From NCBI GenBank assembly GCA_020637515.1, contig JACKKG010000001.1:1-64000 (forward strand): a DNA stretch of 64,000 nt, in the 5' to 3' direction. The stretch's first letter is position 1, and every line of letters starts with the position of its first letter. Positions 44,670 through 53,362 of this stretch are shown here, in pieces. A program made the translations under genes and the position numbers. A model generated the notes under the pieces. It searched no databases. It saw nothing but the letters and a program-made list of their open reading frames with translations, and was not told where the DNA came from. This DNA comes from Rhodobacter sp. (GTDB lineage Bacteria > Pseudomonadota > Alphaproteobacteria > Rhodobacterales > Rhodobacteraceae).

Positions 44670-45968
44670 ATGACCGAACGATTGCTGCGTGGGCGCGTGT
44701 TGAGCTTCCGGCGCGAACCTGCCGGGCCGGGCGACCTGCAAGCCCTGCACTGGCACGAGGATGGCGCGGTGCATCTGCGCGACGGGCACATCGTGGCGAT
44801 GGGCGATTTTGACACGCTGGCGGCCGCGGCCCCGACCGTGCCCGTCACCGACCACCGCCCGCATCTGATCACGGCCGGCTTCATCGACGCGCATCTGCAC
44901 TTTCCCCAGGGCCAGATCGTCGCCTCGTGGGGGGCGCAATTGCTGGACTGGCTGAACGACTACACCTTTCCCGCCGAGACCCGCTTTGCCGATCCCGACC
45001 ACGCCGCGCGGATGGCCGGGGCCTTTTTCGACCTGCTCTTGCGCAATGGCACGACGACGGCCTCGGCCTTCTGTTCGGTGCACCCCGCGTCGGTCAACGC
45101 CTATTTCACCGAGGCCGAGCGCCGCGGCCTCAGGATGCTGGGCGGCAAGGTGCTGATGGATCGCAACGCCCCCGAGGACCTGCGCGATACGCCCCAGACC
45201 GCCTATGACGACAGCGCCGGGCTGATCGCGCGCTGGCACGGGCGCGGGCGCGCGCTCTATGCAATCTCGCCGCGCTTTGCCATCACCTCGACCCCGGCGC
45301 AGATGGCGGCCGCGCAGGCGCTGATCGCCGCGCATCCCGACTGTCACGTGCAGACCCATCTCAGCGAGAACCGCGCCGAGATCGCCCTGGCCTGTTCCCT
45401 GTTCCCCGAGGCCGACGGCTATCTGGACATTTATGCCCGCTACGGGATGCTGGGGCCAAAGGCGCTGCTGGGCCATGCCATTCACCTCAGCGACCGCGAA
45501 CGCGCGGTGATCGCGGAAACCGGCGCGCATCCGGTGCATTGCCCCACCTCGAACCTGTTCCTTGGATCGGGGCTGTTCGACGAGGCGGCGTTGAAGACCG
45601 CCGGGGCGACCAGCGGCATCGCGACGGACATTGGCGCCGGAATGAGCTGGTCCATGCTGCGCACCGGCGGCGCGGCCTATGCGATCGCGCAGTTGCAGGG
45701 CCGCGCGCTGGACCCGCTGCGGGCCTTCTGGTGGATCACCCGCGGCAACGCCGAGGTTCTGGGCCTGGTTGACCGGATCGGCACGCTGGACCCGGGGACC
45801 GAGGCCGACCTGGTCGTGCTCGACAGTCGGGCCACGCCCGACCTGGCGTTGCGGATGGAGGCCGCGCGCGATCTCAAGGACGAGCTTTTCGCGCTGCTCA
45901 TTCTGGGCGACGACCGCGCGGTGGTCGAAACCTATGCCGCGGGCGTGCCGGTCAAGCCCCGCGACTGA
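44670..45968 (+). CDS. guaD: Guanine deaminase
   Basis: A 432-residue amidohydrolase. The metal-binding HxH is in DAHLHFPQGQ near residue 72; CSVHPASVNAYFTEA, the histidine of QTHLSENRAEI, HAIHLSDRE, and PVHCPTSNLFLGSG followed by TDIGAGMSWSML are guanine-deaminase features. It converts guanine to xanthine and ammonia. It stands alone, divergent from a LysR regulator and convergent with the rhomboid gene (15-base gap). Confidence 0.92.
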   Translation: MTERLLRGRVLSFRREPAGPGDLQALHWHEDGAVHLRDGHIVAMGDFDTLAAAAPTVPVTDHRPHLITAGFIDAHLHFPQGQIVASWGAQLLDWLNDYTFPAETRFADPDHAARMAGAFFDLLLRNGTTTASAFCSVHPASVNAYFTEAERRGLRMLGGKVLMDRNAPEDLRDTPQTAYDDSAGLIARWHGRGRALYAISPRFAITSTPAQMAAAQALIAAHPDCHVQTHLSENRAEIALACSLFPEADGYLDIYARYGMLGPKALLGHAIHLSDRERAVIAETGAHPVHCPTSNLFLGSGLFDEAALKTAGATSGIATDIGAGMSWSMLRTGGAAYAIAQLQGRALDPLRAFWWITRGNAEVLGLVDRIGTLDPGTEADLVVLDSRATPDLALRMEAARDLKDELFALLILGDDRAVVETYAAGVPVKPRD

Positions 45969-45983
45969 CCCGCGCGCAGCGCC

Positions 45984-46769
45984 CTAGCGCCGCGAGGCGC
46001 CGTCGCGGCGGAACAGCCCGCTGGGTTGCGGCGGCGGCAAGCTCGAGCCGCGCCGACGCACGACCGGGATCTCGACCTTTGCCGTCGGGTGCGGCGGACG
46101 CCCGCCATAGCGTCGCCAGAAGGTGCGCGCACCCCGCATCCGCCACAGGCGGACGCTGAACGCGATGCCGGCCAGAAACCCGCCGACATGGGCCCAAAAG
46201 GCCACCGCCCCGCCCGCGGGCGCCGACAGCCCGCCCAGCACCTGCAACAGGAACCACAACCCCAGCAAACCCCAGGCCGGCACCGGCACGGCCCTGAGGC
46301 CGACGACGTAATAGAACAGCAAGTCCACCTTGGCGCGGGGGAACATCAGCACATAGCCCCCCATGACCCCCGCCACCGCACCCGAGGCCCCGGCCACCGG
46401 CACCGGGCTGAACGGCGCCGACACGAATTGCAGGAAAAACGCGACCAGCCCCGTCACCAGGTAGAACCCCAGAAAGCGCAGGTGCCCCATCTCGGCCTCG
46501 AGGTTGTCGCCAAAGATGCGCAGGAACAGCATGTTCAACGCCAGGTGCAACCAGCCGCCATGCACGAACATCGCGGTGAAGATCGTGACCAGCCCCTGCC
46601 CCGCGCTTAGCCGGCTGGGAACCATGCCCCACTGCCGAAAGACCGCGTTCACCGACTCGTCGGTGCCCAGTGGCCAATAGGACAGGAACACCGCGACGTT
46701 GATGACAATCAACCCCCATGTCACATAGGGCGTCAGGCCAGAGGGGTTGCGGTCGCGTATAGGTAGCAT
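45984..46769 (-). CDS. Rhomboid-family intramembrane serine protease
   Basis: A 261-residue protein with six to seven helices. The catalytic dyad is Ser129 in AGASGAVAGVMGG and His193 in AFWAHVGGFLAG. HGGWLHLALNMLFLRIFGDN near residue 70 is the conserved oxyanion-hole region. It cuts transmembrane substrates; targets are unknown. The C-terminal 45 residues are basic and proline-rich, probably disordered. It is downstream of, and separate from, putA on the other side. Confidence 0.88.
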   Translation of the reverse strand: MLPIRDRNPSGLTPYVTWGLIVINVAVFLSYWPLGTDESVNAVFRQWGMVPSRLSAGQGLVTIFTAMFVHGGWLHLALNMLFLRIFGDNLEAEMGHLRFLGFYLVTGLVAFFLQFVSAPFSPVPVAGASGAVAGVMGGYVLMFPRAKVDLLFYYVVGLRAVPVPAWGLLGLWFLLQVLGGLSAPAGGAVAFWAHVGGFLAGIAFSVRLWRMRGARTFWRRYGGRPPHPTAKVEIPVVRRRGSSLPPPQPSGLFRRDGASRR

Positions 46770-46801
46770 GGCAGGACCCTTCCGCGATCCGCGGCGGTCC
46801 G

Positions 46802-49800
46802 TCAAGCACTCGTTGCGGCAACAAGCAGTTGCGCGTTCCCTCCCGATGCCGTGGTGTCGATGCACAGGTGGCGCTCGGTCACGGCGTGGGCGGCGTCGGG
46901 CATGGCGGTTATCAGGGGCACGATGGGCCCCGCCCGCCGCGCCAGGGCCGTCACCAGGCGGCGCCCGGTGACCTTGTCGCCCCACCACAGCGCCCCGGAC
47001 AGGCCCGGCGCGGTTTCCAGCCAGTCGTCCGGCACCGCGCCACCCGCAAGAACCGCCACGCCACCGGCGGCACGGATGGCAGCGGCCTGGGCGGCCTCGG
47101 CCCCGGGTCCCGGCCCCAGGCACAGCACCGGGCCGCGCGGATGCAGGCTCAAGCGGTTCGATTCCCCGGTCGGACCGGGCAGGTCGTGGGTCGCCGTCGC
47201 CGCCTCGGGCACGGGGTCGCGCAGGGTCCGCGCCAGCGCGGTCAGATCGGCCGGCGCCCGGTCGCCGGGTTCGGCCGGGATCGTGGCGAGGATGGGCGCG
47301 GGCCGGGCCAGCCGTGCGACATACTGCGGCCCGCCCGCCTTTGGCCCGGTGCCCGAAAGCCCCTCGCCGCCAAAGGGCTGCGAGCCGACGACCGCGCCGA
47401 TCTGGTTGCGGTTGACATAGAGGTTGCCGACGCGCAGCGCCTCGACCACCTCTTGCACGCGATTGTCGATGCGGGTGTGCAGGCCAAAGGTCAGCCCGTA
47501 GCCGCGCGCGTTCACCGCTGACAGCACTTTTGGCAGATCGCGGCCCTTGAAGCGGGCGACGTGCAGCACCGGGCCGAAGATCTCGCGCGGAAGATCCTCG
47601 ATCCCGCCGACCTCGATCACCACGGGGGCGACGAAATACCCCTGGGTGGGGGCGCGCAATTCGTGCAGCACGCGGCCGGCACGGCGCGCATCGGCCACAT
47701 AGGCGCGGATCTCGCGCGCGGCGTCGGCGTCGATCACCGGCCCCACGTCGGTGGCCAGCGCCCAGGGATCGCCCAGCGTCAGTGCGTCCATCGCGCCGGT
47801 GAGCATCGCCAGGACGCCGGGGGCGACGTCGTCCTGGACGTAGAGACACCGCAGCGCCGAACACCGCTGACCCGCCGACTGAAAGGCGCTGGCGATCACG
47901 TCGCGCACCGCCTGCTCGGGCAGGGCGGTGGAATCGACCACCATCGCGTTCAACCCGCCGGTTTCCGCGATCAGCGGCGCGCCCGGGTCCAGATGCGCGG
48001 CCATCGCGCGGCGGATCACCTGCGCGGTTTCGGTCGAACCGGTGAAGACCACGCCATCCACCCGCACATCCGCCGTCAGCGCGGCGCCCACCTCGGCCCC
48101 GTCGCCGGGCAGCAGTTGCAGCGCGCTGGCCGGCACGCCGGCCTTCCGCAGAAGATCCACCGCCAGACTGGCGATGAGGGGGGTCTGTTCGGCGGGTTTG
48201 GCCAGAACGGCGTTGCCCGCCGCCAGCGCGCCGGCGATCTGGCCCGTGAAGATCGCCAGCGGAAAATTCCACGGGCTGATGCAGACGATCCGCCCGCGCG
48301 GCGCCGTCTCGGGGGTGATCCGCGCGGCGTAGTAGCGCAGGAAATCCACCGCCTCGCGCAATTCGCCCACGCAATCGGGCAGGCCCTTTCCGGCCTCGCG
48401 CGCCAGCAGCGCAAAGATGGGGCCGAATTCGGCCTCGTAAAGATCGGCGGCGGCGTTCAGGATGCGGGCGCGCTCGGTGGGCGGGGCGTCCCAGACGCGG
48501 GCGGCGTCCAGCGCCGCATCCACGTCGGCGCGGCTGGCCTGCGTGACATGGCCGACGGTTTCGCCCGCGCGGGCCGGGTTGCCGACCGCGACCACCGCCC
48601 CGCCCCGGGCCGCCACCGCCAGACGCGGGCCGCCCGTGAAGGTCGCCTGCGCATGGGGGGCGCGCGCGGCCTCGATCATGGCCAGATCCGGCGCGGCGGT
48701 CAGATCCCAGCCCTGTGAATTCGCACGCTCAGGCGCGAACAGCGCGGGCCCGGTGGTCAGCGCGTGCGGGCGGTGACGGCTTTGGGGATCGGCGGCGACG
48801 ACCTCGGGCGGGACCCTGTCATCGACGATCTGGTTCACAAAGGACGAATTCGCGCCGTTTTCGAGCAGGCGCCGCACCAGATAGGCCAGAAGATCGCGGT
48901 GCGCGCCGACCGGGGCATAGATGCGGCAGCGGGTCCTTTCCGCCTCGAGCACGAGGTCATGCAGCCGCTCGCCCATGCCGTGCAGGCGCTGGAATTCGAA
49001 CGCATCGCGCGGCAGGCCCTGCGCCATCTCCAGCACGGCGCCAACGGTATGGGCGTTGTGCGTGGCGAATTGCGGATAGAGCCGGTCGGTCAGGCCCAGC
49101 AGCTTGCGCGCGTTGGCGATATACGAGATGTCGGTTGCGGTTTTCGCGGTGAACACGGGAAATCCGGGCAGCCCCAGCACCTGCGCGCGCTTGATCTCGG
49201 CGTCCCAGTAGGCGCCCTTGACCAGCCGCACCATCAGCTTGCGGTCCAGGCGCGCGGCCTCGGCGTGCAGCCAGTCGATCATCGCACCGGCGCGCGCCCC
49301 ATAGGCCTGCACGACCACGCCGAAACCGTCCCAGCCATCCAGCGCGGGGTCGGCCAGAACGGCGGCGATCACGTCGCGCGACAGGGCCAGCCGGTCCTGT
49401 TCCTCGGCGTCGATGTTGAAGCCCATACCGCGCTTTGCCGCCATCCGCGCCAGCCGGGTAACCCGCGGCACAAGGTCCGCCATGACGCGGGCGCGCTGGC
49501 TTTCCTCGTAGCGGGGGTGCAGCGCCGACAGCTTGACCGAGATTCCCGGGTTGGCCTTGATGTCCTGCCCCTTGCAGCCCTTGCCGATGGCCTCGATCGC
49601 GGCGGCATAGGCGGCCTGATAGCGGAGCGCATCCTCGTCGGTGCGCGCCGCCTCGCCTAGCATGTCATAGGAATAGGCGTAGCCGCGGGCCTCCATCGCG
49701 GCGCCGCGTTTCATCGCCGCGTCGATGGTTTCGCCCAGCACGAACTGGCGGCCCATTTCCTTCATCGCGCGGCCCACCGCGGTGCGGATCATCGGTTCGC

Positions 49801-50239
49801 CCAGACGCTTGACCGCGGCGCGCAAATGGCCGGCGACGCCGGGCTCGCGCGCGTCGTCCAGCACACGGCCCGTCAGCATCAGGGCCCAGGTCGAGGCATT
49901 GACCAGCGACGAGGCCGAGTGCCCCAGGTGCCGGCCCCAGTCCGACGGCGCGATCTTGTCCTCGATCAGGGCATCCATGGTGCCTGCGTCGGGGACCCTG
50001 AGCAGCGCCTCGGCCAGGCACATCAGGGCAATCCCCTCGTCGGTGGACAGACCGTATTCGGCCAGAAACACCTCCATCAGGCCGGGGCGCGCGCCCGTGC
50101 GAATGTCGCGCACCAGCGCCGCGGCGCGGCCGGTGATGCGCGCGCGCGCGGCGGCGTCCAGAGCGGCGGCATCGGCCAGCGCGGCGACCAGCGCCTCTTC
50201 GTCACGCGGCAGGGCAATCAGCAGGGGATCGGTTTGCAT
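46802..50239 (-). CDS. putA: PutA, bifunctional proline dehydrogenase / glutamate-semialdehyde dehydrogenase
   Basis: A 1145-residue trifold enzyme. The FAD-binding proline dehydrogenase domain spans about residues 130-470 (NPGISVKLSALHPRYEESQR, VQAYGARAGAMIDW, RLVKGAYWDAEIKRAQ); the NAD-dependent P5C dehydrogenase domain spans about 520-980 (SPWNFPLAIFTGQIAGALAA, GSTETAQVI, and the nucleophile in AGQRCSALR). A C-terminal extension follows, as in long PutA types. It lacks the N-terminal ribbon-helix-helix repressor domain, so it does not regulate itself. Control is probably by the divergent Lrp-type gene. It converts proline to glutamate. Confidence 0.96.
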   Translation of the reverse strand: MQTDPLLIALPRDEEALVAALADAAALDAAARARITGRAAALVRDIRTGARPGLMEVFLAEYGLSTDEGIALMCLAEALLRVPDAGTMDALIEDKIAPSDWGRHLGHSASSLVNASTWALMLTGRVLDDAREPGVAGHLRAAVKRLGEPMIRTAVGRAMKEMGRQFVLGETIDAAMKRGAAMEARGYAYSYDMLGEAARTDEDALRYQAAYAAAIEAIGKGCKGQDIKANPGISVKLSALHPRYEESQRARVMADLVPRVTRLARMAAKRGMGFNIDAEEQDRLALSRDVIAAVLADPALDGWDGFGVVVQAYGARAGAMIDWLHAEAARLDRKLMVRLVKGAYWDAEIKRAQVLGLPGFPVFTAKTATDISYIANARKLLGLTDRLYPQFATHNAHTVGAVLEMAQGLPRDAFEFQRLHGMGERLHDLVLEAERTRCRIYAPVGAHRDLLAYLVRRLLENGANSSFVNQIVDDRVPPEVVAADPQSRHRPHALTTGPALFAPERANSQGWDLTAAPDLAMIEAARAPHAQATFTGGPRLAVAARGGAVVAVGNPARAGETVGHVTQASRADVDAALDAARVWDAPPTERARILNAAADLYEAEFGPIFALLAREAGKGLPDCVGELREAVDFLRYYAARITPETAPRGRIVCISPWNFPLAIFTGQIAGALAAGNAVLAKPAEQTPLIASLAVDLLRKAGVPASALQLLPGDGAEVGAALTADVRVDGVVFTGSTETAQVIRRAMAAHLDPGAPLIAETGGLNAMVVDSTALPEQAVRDVIASAFQSAGQRCSALRCLYVQDDVAPGVLAMLTGAMDALTLGDPWALATDVGPVIDADAAREIRAYVADARRAGRVLHELRAPTQGYFVAPVVIEVGGIEDLPREIFGPVLHVARFKGRDLPKVLSAVNARGYGLTFGLHTRIDNRVQEVVEALRVGNLYVNRNQIGAVVGSQPFGGEGLSGTGPKAGGPQYVARLARPAPILATIPAEPGDRAPADLTALARTLRDPVPEAATATHDLPGPTGESNRLSLHPRGPVLCLGPGPGAEAAQAAAIRAAGGVAVLAGGAVPDDWLETAPGLSGALWWGDKVTGRRLVTALARRAGPIVPLITAMPDAAHAVTERHLCIDTTASGGNAQLLVAATSA

Positions 50240-50356
50240 GGAGGCACCCAAGGGGTTACATATGTTCCCCTGAATACCGCGAACAGAGCCCGCCTTCTTC
50301 CCGATTACCCCGCCAACCAAGGCGAAATTCCCGATTTCTATAAAGGAACCAGCCAA

Positions 50357-50815
50357 ATGACCCGCGACGATCTGGACAGTTTCGACCTGGCGATCCTGCG
50401 GGTCCTGCGCCACGAAGGGCGCATCAGCGTCACCGAACTGGCCAACCGCATCAGCCTGTCGAAATCGCCGACCCAGGCGCGGCTCAAGCGGCTGGAAAAC
50501 GCCGGGTTCATTACCGGCTATCAGGCCCTGCTGGACCATCAGCGGCTGGGCATGGGACATATCGTCTTTGTCGAGGTCCGGCTGTCCGACACCCGCGAGT
50601 CGGCGCTGAAATCCTTCAACACGGCGGTGATCGCCACCCCCGAGATCGAGGAATGCCACATGATCGCCGGGGCCTTCGACTATCTGCTCAAGGTGCGCAG
50701 CGCCGATATCGTCGATTATCGCCACACGCTGGCCGAGAAGATCTCAAGACTGCCGCATGTCGCCTCGACCTCGACCCATGTGGCGATGGAATCGGTGAAG
50801 GAAGGCGGGCGCTGA
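50357..50815 (+). CDS. putR: PutR-like Lrp/AsnC-family regulator of putA
   Basis: A 152-residue Lrp/AsnC protein: HTH about residues 5-60 (ILRVLRHEGRISVTELANRI, then SLSKSPTQARLKRLENAG) and a C-terminal RAM ligand domain (EECHMIAGAFDYLLKVRSAD). Divergent placement next to putA matches the known PutR of alphaproteobacteria, which activates putA in response to proline. The 117-base gap contains the palindrome acatatgt and an AT-rich block. TAAAGGAACC upstream supports the start. It converges with no gap on nrsF. Confidence 0.88.
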   Translation: MTRDDLDSFDLAILRVLRHEGRISVTELANRISLSKSPTQARLKRLENAGFITGYQALLDHQRLGMGHIVFVEVRLSDTRESALKSFNTAVIATPEIEECHMIAGAFDYLLKVRSADIVDYRHTLAEKISRLPHVASTSTHVAMESVKEGGR

Positions 50816-51448
50816 TCACCAGCGCAAGAACCGCGCGCCCAGCGCCGCCCCGGCCAGCGTGACCGCCCCGATCGCGATGCCGTAGCCGGTAAAGAAATAG
50901 ATCACCGGGTCATGCGGGCAGTGCAGCGAATAGATCGCCGCGGCGATACCGGCGGCCAGCAGGCCCAGGACCGCGCCGGCGGCGGCCGGATTCGCCGGCG
51001 CGCCGGACCGCATGGCCCAGAACCCGGCCGCCAGCACCGGCACCGACAACGCCGGGACCGAGATCAGGCAATTGACCAGATCGGGGGTCGAAAGATCGGC
51101 GATCATCTGCCCGGCCGACTGCGTGGCCAACGTCCGGCCCAGCGCCAACGCCAACCCGGCCAGCACCAGACCCAAAAGCCCGGTCCCGACCCTGAGGCGC
51201 GCCTCGGGATGGCCGATACCGCGCGCCAGACCCAGCGCCAGCGCCGCCAGCACCAACGGCACGGCCGTCTTGTAGACGGCAAACGACCCCAGCGCCTGCG
51301 CCAGATCGGGGCGCGTGTGCCAAAACAGCAGCAACGCCCCCAGCGCCAGCAGCGATGCGCCGGGCAAGGCACGCCACATCCGGCCCTCGGGGGTGATCCG
51401 GGGGGCCCCGTCGGCGGACAGCGCGGCGATCAGCTCGTCGGTGTTCAT
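50816..51448 (-). CDS. nrsF: NrsF-type anti-sigma factor (DUF1109)
   Basis: A 210-residue inner-membrane protein with six hydrophobic segments. It contains exactly two cysteines, Cys127 (LVNCLIS) and Cys177 (LHCPHDP). In Caulobacter NrsF two conserved periplasmic cysteines at nearly the same positions are needed to sense metal stress and release the sigma factor SigF. Its start overlaps the sigma gene stop as ATGA, the usual sigma/anti-sigma coupling. It therefore probably holds the ECF sigma factor at the membrane until cysteines are modified or bind metal. Confidence 0.88.
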   Translation of the reverse strand: MNTDELIAALSADGAPRITPEGRMWRALPGASLLALGALLLFWHTRPDLAQALGSFAVYKTAVPLVLAALALGLARGIGHPEARLRVGTGLLGLVLAGLALALGRTLATQSAGQMIADLSTPDLVNCLISVPALSVPVLAAGFWAMRSGAPANPAAAGAVLGLLAAGIAAAIYSLHCPHDPVIYFFTGYGIAIGAVTLAGAALGARFLRW

Positions 51449-51990
51449 TCGATCATCCTTTCGCGCAATTGGGCCAGCCGCTTGAACGCCCTGTGCAACG
51501 CGACCCGCACCGCCCCCTCGGTCATGCCCAACCTGTCGCCGGTCTGCGCCACGCTGTCGCCATCGATCCCGATCGCCCGCACGATCGCAGCCGCGCGAGG
51601 ATCGAGCTGGCCGATCACCCGCTCCATGTCCCGCGCCTCGAGCGGGTCGTCGGCGGTGGGTGCTGGCAGGACTTCGGCGAAATCCTCGACCGGCAGGTCC
51701 ACCCGGTTGCCCCTTGCGCGAAAGGCGTCGATCACCTTGTGGCGCGTGACCGCATAGAGCCAGGGCCTGAGCGGCTGATCCTCGCGCCAGGTTTGCCGCT
51801 TCAGGTGGATCGTCAGCAAAACGTCCTGCACGATGTCTTCACATTGCTCAAAACCCAGCGCCGCACCGCGCGCCCGCACGATGCCACGCACCACCGGGGC
51901 GATCGCCCCGAGAAGGCTGGCATAGGCCCGCTGGTCGCCGCGGTTCGCGGCGCGCATCAGCGATTCCCAGCTTTGCTCACGGTTTGTCAC
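51445..51990 (-). CDS. sigF: ECF sigma factor, SigF-like
   Basis: A 181-residue ECF sigma factor: region 2 (about residues 25-95: CEDIVQDVLLTIHLKRQTWR, then PLRPWLYAVTRHKVIDAFR) and region 4 (about 120-175: LDPRAAAIVRAIGIDGDSVA, then MTEGAVRVALHRAFKRLAQL). It starts at GTG with GGAGG 4 bases upstream. The coupled anti-sigma gene and divergent DUF2282/MNIO operon match the Caulobacter SigF-NrsF locus. It probably directs the bufferin operon and itself from GTAAC-type promoters. Confidence 0.9.
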   Translation of the reverse strand: MTNREQSWESLMRAANRGDQRAYASLLGAIAPVVRGIVRARGAALGFEQCEDIVQDVLLTIHLKRQTWREDQPLRPWLYAVTRHKVIDAFRARGNRVDLPVEDFAEVLPAPTADDPLEARDMERVIGQLDPRAAAIVRAIGIDGDSVAQTGDRLGMTEGAVRVALHRAFKRLAQLRERMIE

Positions 51991-52001
51991 CTGGCCTCCG
52001 A

Positions 52002-52027
52002 TACGGGTGCAGCGCGGCCCTTGTTAC
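52002..52027 (-). promoter_or_regulatory. Candidate ECF promoter of the sigF-nrsF operon
   Basis: On the minus strand GTAAC is followed after 17 bases by CGTA, close to the element on the other strand before the precursor gene. It would make sigF self-activating. A caveat is that the -10 lies only 12 bases before the GTG start, so the leader would be very short and the upstream ribosome site partly lost. Confidence 0.35.
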
Positions 52028-52084
52028 ACCGGACTTTGCCAAAATCACCGAAAATCGGGGCGATGTCACGGCTGCGTGAAGGGC

Positions 52085-52110
52085 GTAACGAACCCTGCCG
52101 CGTCGCCGTC
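52085..52110 (+). promoter_or_regulatory. Candidate ECF promoter of the bufferin operon
   Basis: GTAAC (-35) and CGTC (-10) separated by 17 bases, about 49 bases before the precursor start. The AAC-containing -35 and CGT-type -10 are typical of ECF sigma factors, and the spacing equals that of the element facing sigF. The predicted leader of about 40 bases contains GGAG 8 bases before the ATG. Confidence 0.5.
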
Positions 52111-52158
52111 TTGCCCGGCAGGTCCGCAGCAAGGCGGCCTTCAACAGGAGACTTTCCG

Positions 52159-52461
52159 ATGACCAAGACCACCCCGTTTCTCGCCGCGTCGATCGCCGCT
52201 GCGCTGACCCTGGCCGCCGGCGCCGCGCAGGCCGACGACATGGCGATGGAGCATTGCTACGGCGTGTCGATGGCCGGCCAGAACGATTGCGCGGCCGGGC
52301 CGGGCACGACCTGCGCCGGCACCTCGACCATCGACTACCAGGGCAACGCGTGGAAAGCGGTTCCCGCGGGCACCTGCGCCTCGATCGAACTGCCCGCCGA
52401 TTCGATGGGCCATGTTCGCATGGGCGCGCTGGAGCCCCTGGACCGCGACCTGCCGATGTGA
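52159..52461 (+). CDS. bufA1: Bufferin-type RiPP precursor (DUF2282, BufA1/GigA-like)
   Basis: A 100-residue protein with a Sec signal peptide (about 1-25, cleavage after AQA) and a short core with exactly four cysteines: Cys33 (EHCYGVSMAG), Cys44 (NDCAAG), Cys52 (TTCAGTSTIDY) and Cys73 (AGTCASI). This is the DUF2282 pattern. Members called bufferins are exported metallophores whose cysteines are modified by a DUF692 multinuclear iron enzyme; the copper-protective Caulobacter gig operon is the model. The modifying enzyme follows here after a stem-loop. Modification and metal specificity are inferred from the family. Confidence 0.88.
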   Translation: MTKTTPFLAASIAAALTLAAGAAQADDMAMEHCYGVSMAGQNDCAAGPGTTCAGTSTIDYQGNAWKAVPAGTCASIELPADSMGHVRMGALEPLDRDLPM

Positions 52462-52470
52462 CCCGGCAAC

Positions 52471-52497
52471 GGGCGGGCCACCCCGACCGGCCCGCCC
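52471..52497 (+). promoter_or_regulatory. Stem-loop between bufA1 and bufB1
   Basis: A perfect 9-bp inverted repeat (gggcgggcc / ggcccgccc) with a 9-base loop starts 9 bases after the precursor stop; only a short ttt follows. It probably protects or attenuates the message so that precursor exceeds maturation enzymes, as RiPP systems need. Confidence 0.6.
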
Positions 52498-52519
52498 GCC
52501 TTTGCCCCGAGGACCCGCC

Positions 52520-53362
52520 ATGCCCCTGCCCCCTCATCCCGGCGTCGGCTTCAAACCCGACCACTACGCGCAGATCCTGCGCGCCCCCGGCGCTGTCCGG
52601 TTCATCGAGGTGCACGCCGAGAATTACATGGGCGCCGGCGGCGCGCCCCATGCCATGCTGGACCGGCTGCACGCCGATCACGCGCTGTCGGTGCATGGGG
52701 TCGGCCTGTCGATCGGCGGGGCGGGCCCCCTGGACCGTGACCACCTGGCGCGGCTGAAGACCCTGCTCGCCCGTCACCGGCCCGAGAGTTTCTCGGAACA
52801 CCTCGCCTGGTCCTCGCATGGGGCGGCCTGGCTGAACGACCTGCTGCCCCTGCCCTATACCGACCAGACGCTGGAAACGATCTGCACCCATGTCGATCAG
52901 GTTCAGACCGCGCTTGGCACGCGGATGCTGCTGGAAAACCCCGCGACCTACCTCACCTTTCCCGAAAGCACCTGGAGCGAGACCGATTTTCTGCGTCAGA
53001 TCGCCCGGCGCACCGGCTGCGGGCTACTGCTCGATGTGAACAACGTCTTCGTCAGCGCCACGAACCACGGCTTCGATGCGCGGGCGTATCTGAGCGCGTT
53101 TCCTCTCGACCAGGTGGCCGAGATCCATCTCGCCGGCCACGAGGTCGAGGCCCTGCCCGAAGGCCCGCTGCTGATCGACAGCCATTCGCGCCCGGTAGCC
53201 GATCCGGTCTGGTCGCTCTATGCCTGGGCGTTGTCGCGCACCGGCCCCCTGCCCACGCTGATCGAATGGGACAACGACCTGCCCGACTGGCCCGTCCTGC
53301 GCGCCGAGGCCGGGCGCGCCGAAACCATCTTGCACGGGGTCTCTCATGACCGGGCCCTTTGA
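52520..53362 (+). CDS. bufB1: MNIO-family (DUF692) multinuclear iron oxidative enzyme, bufferin maturase
   Basis: A 280-residue TIM-barrel protein of the DUF692/MNIO family. Family motifs appear in order: GVGFKPDHY, FIEVHAENYMG, VHGVGLSIGG, SEHLAW, LENPATYLTF, LLDVNNVFVSATNHGFD, EIHLAGHE, LIDSHSRPV, LIEWDNDLPDW. The histidines, aspartates and glutamates in these form the di-/tri-iron centre. The enzyme should oxidatively modify cysteines of the upstream precursor (thiooxazole formation has been reported for bufferins), aided by the downstream DUF2063 partner. Its 3' end overlaps bufC1 by 17 bases. Confidence 0.92.
   Translation: MPLPPHPGVGFKPDHYAQILRAPGAVRFIEVHAENYMGAGGAPHAMLDRLHADHALSVHGVGLSIGGAGPLDRDHLARLKTLLARHRPESFSEHLAWSSHGAAWLNDLLPLPYTDQTLETICTHVDQVQTALGTRMLLENPATYLTFPESTWSETDFLRQIARRTGCGLLLDVNNVFVSATNHGFDARAYLSAFPLDQVAEIHLAGHEVEALPEGPLLIDSHSRPVADPVWSLYAWALSRTGPLPTLIEWDNDLPDWPVLRAEAGRAETILHGVSHDRAL

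Noticed and set aside
50251..50271. aggggttacatatgttcccct before putA as a long palindrome
   Set aside because: The outer arms are off-centre by half a step relative to acatatgt, so only the central 8 bases are truly symmetric; too weak to call an operator.
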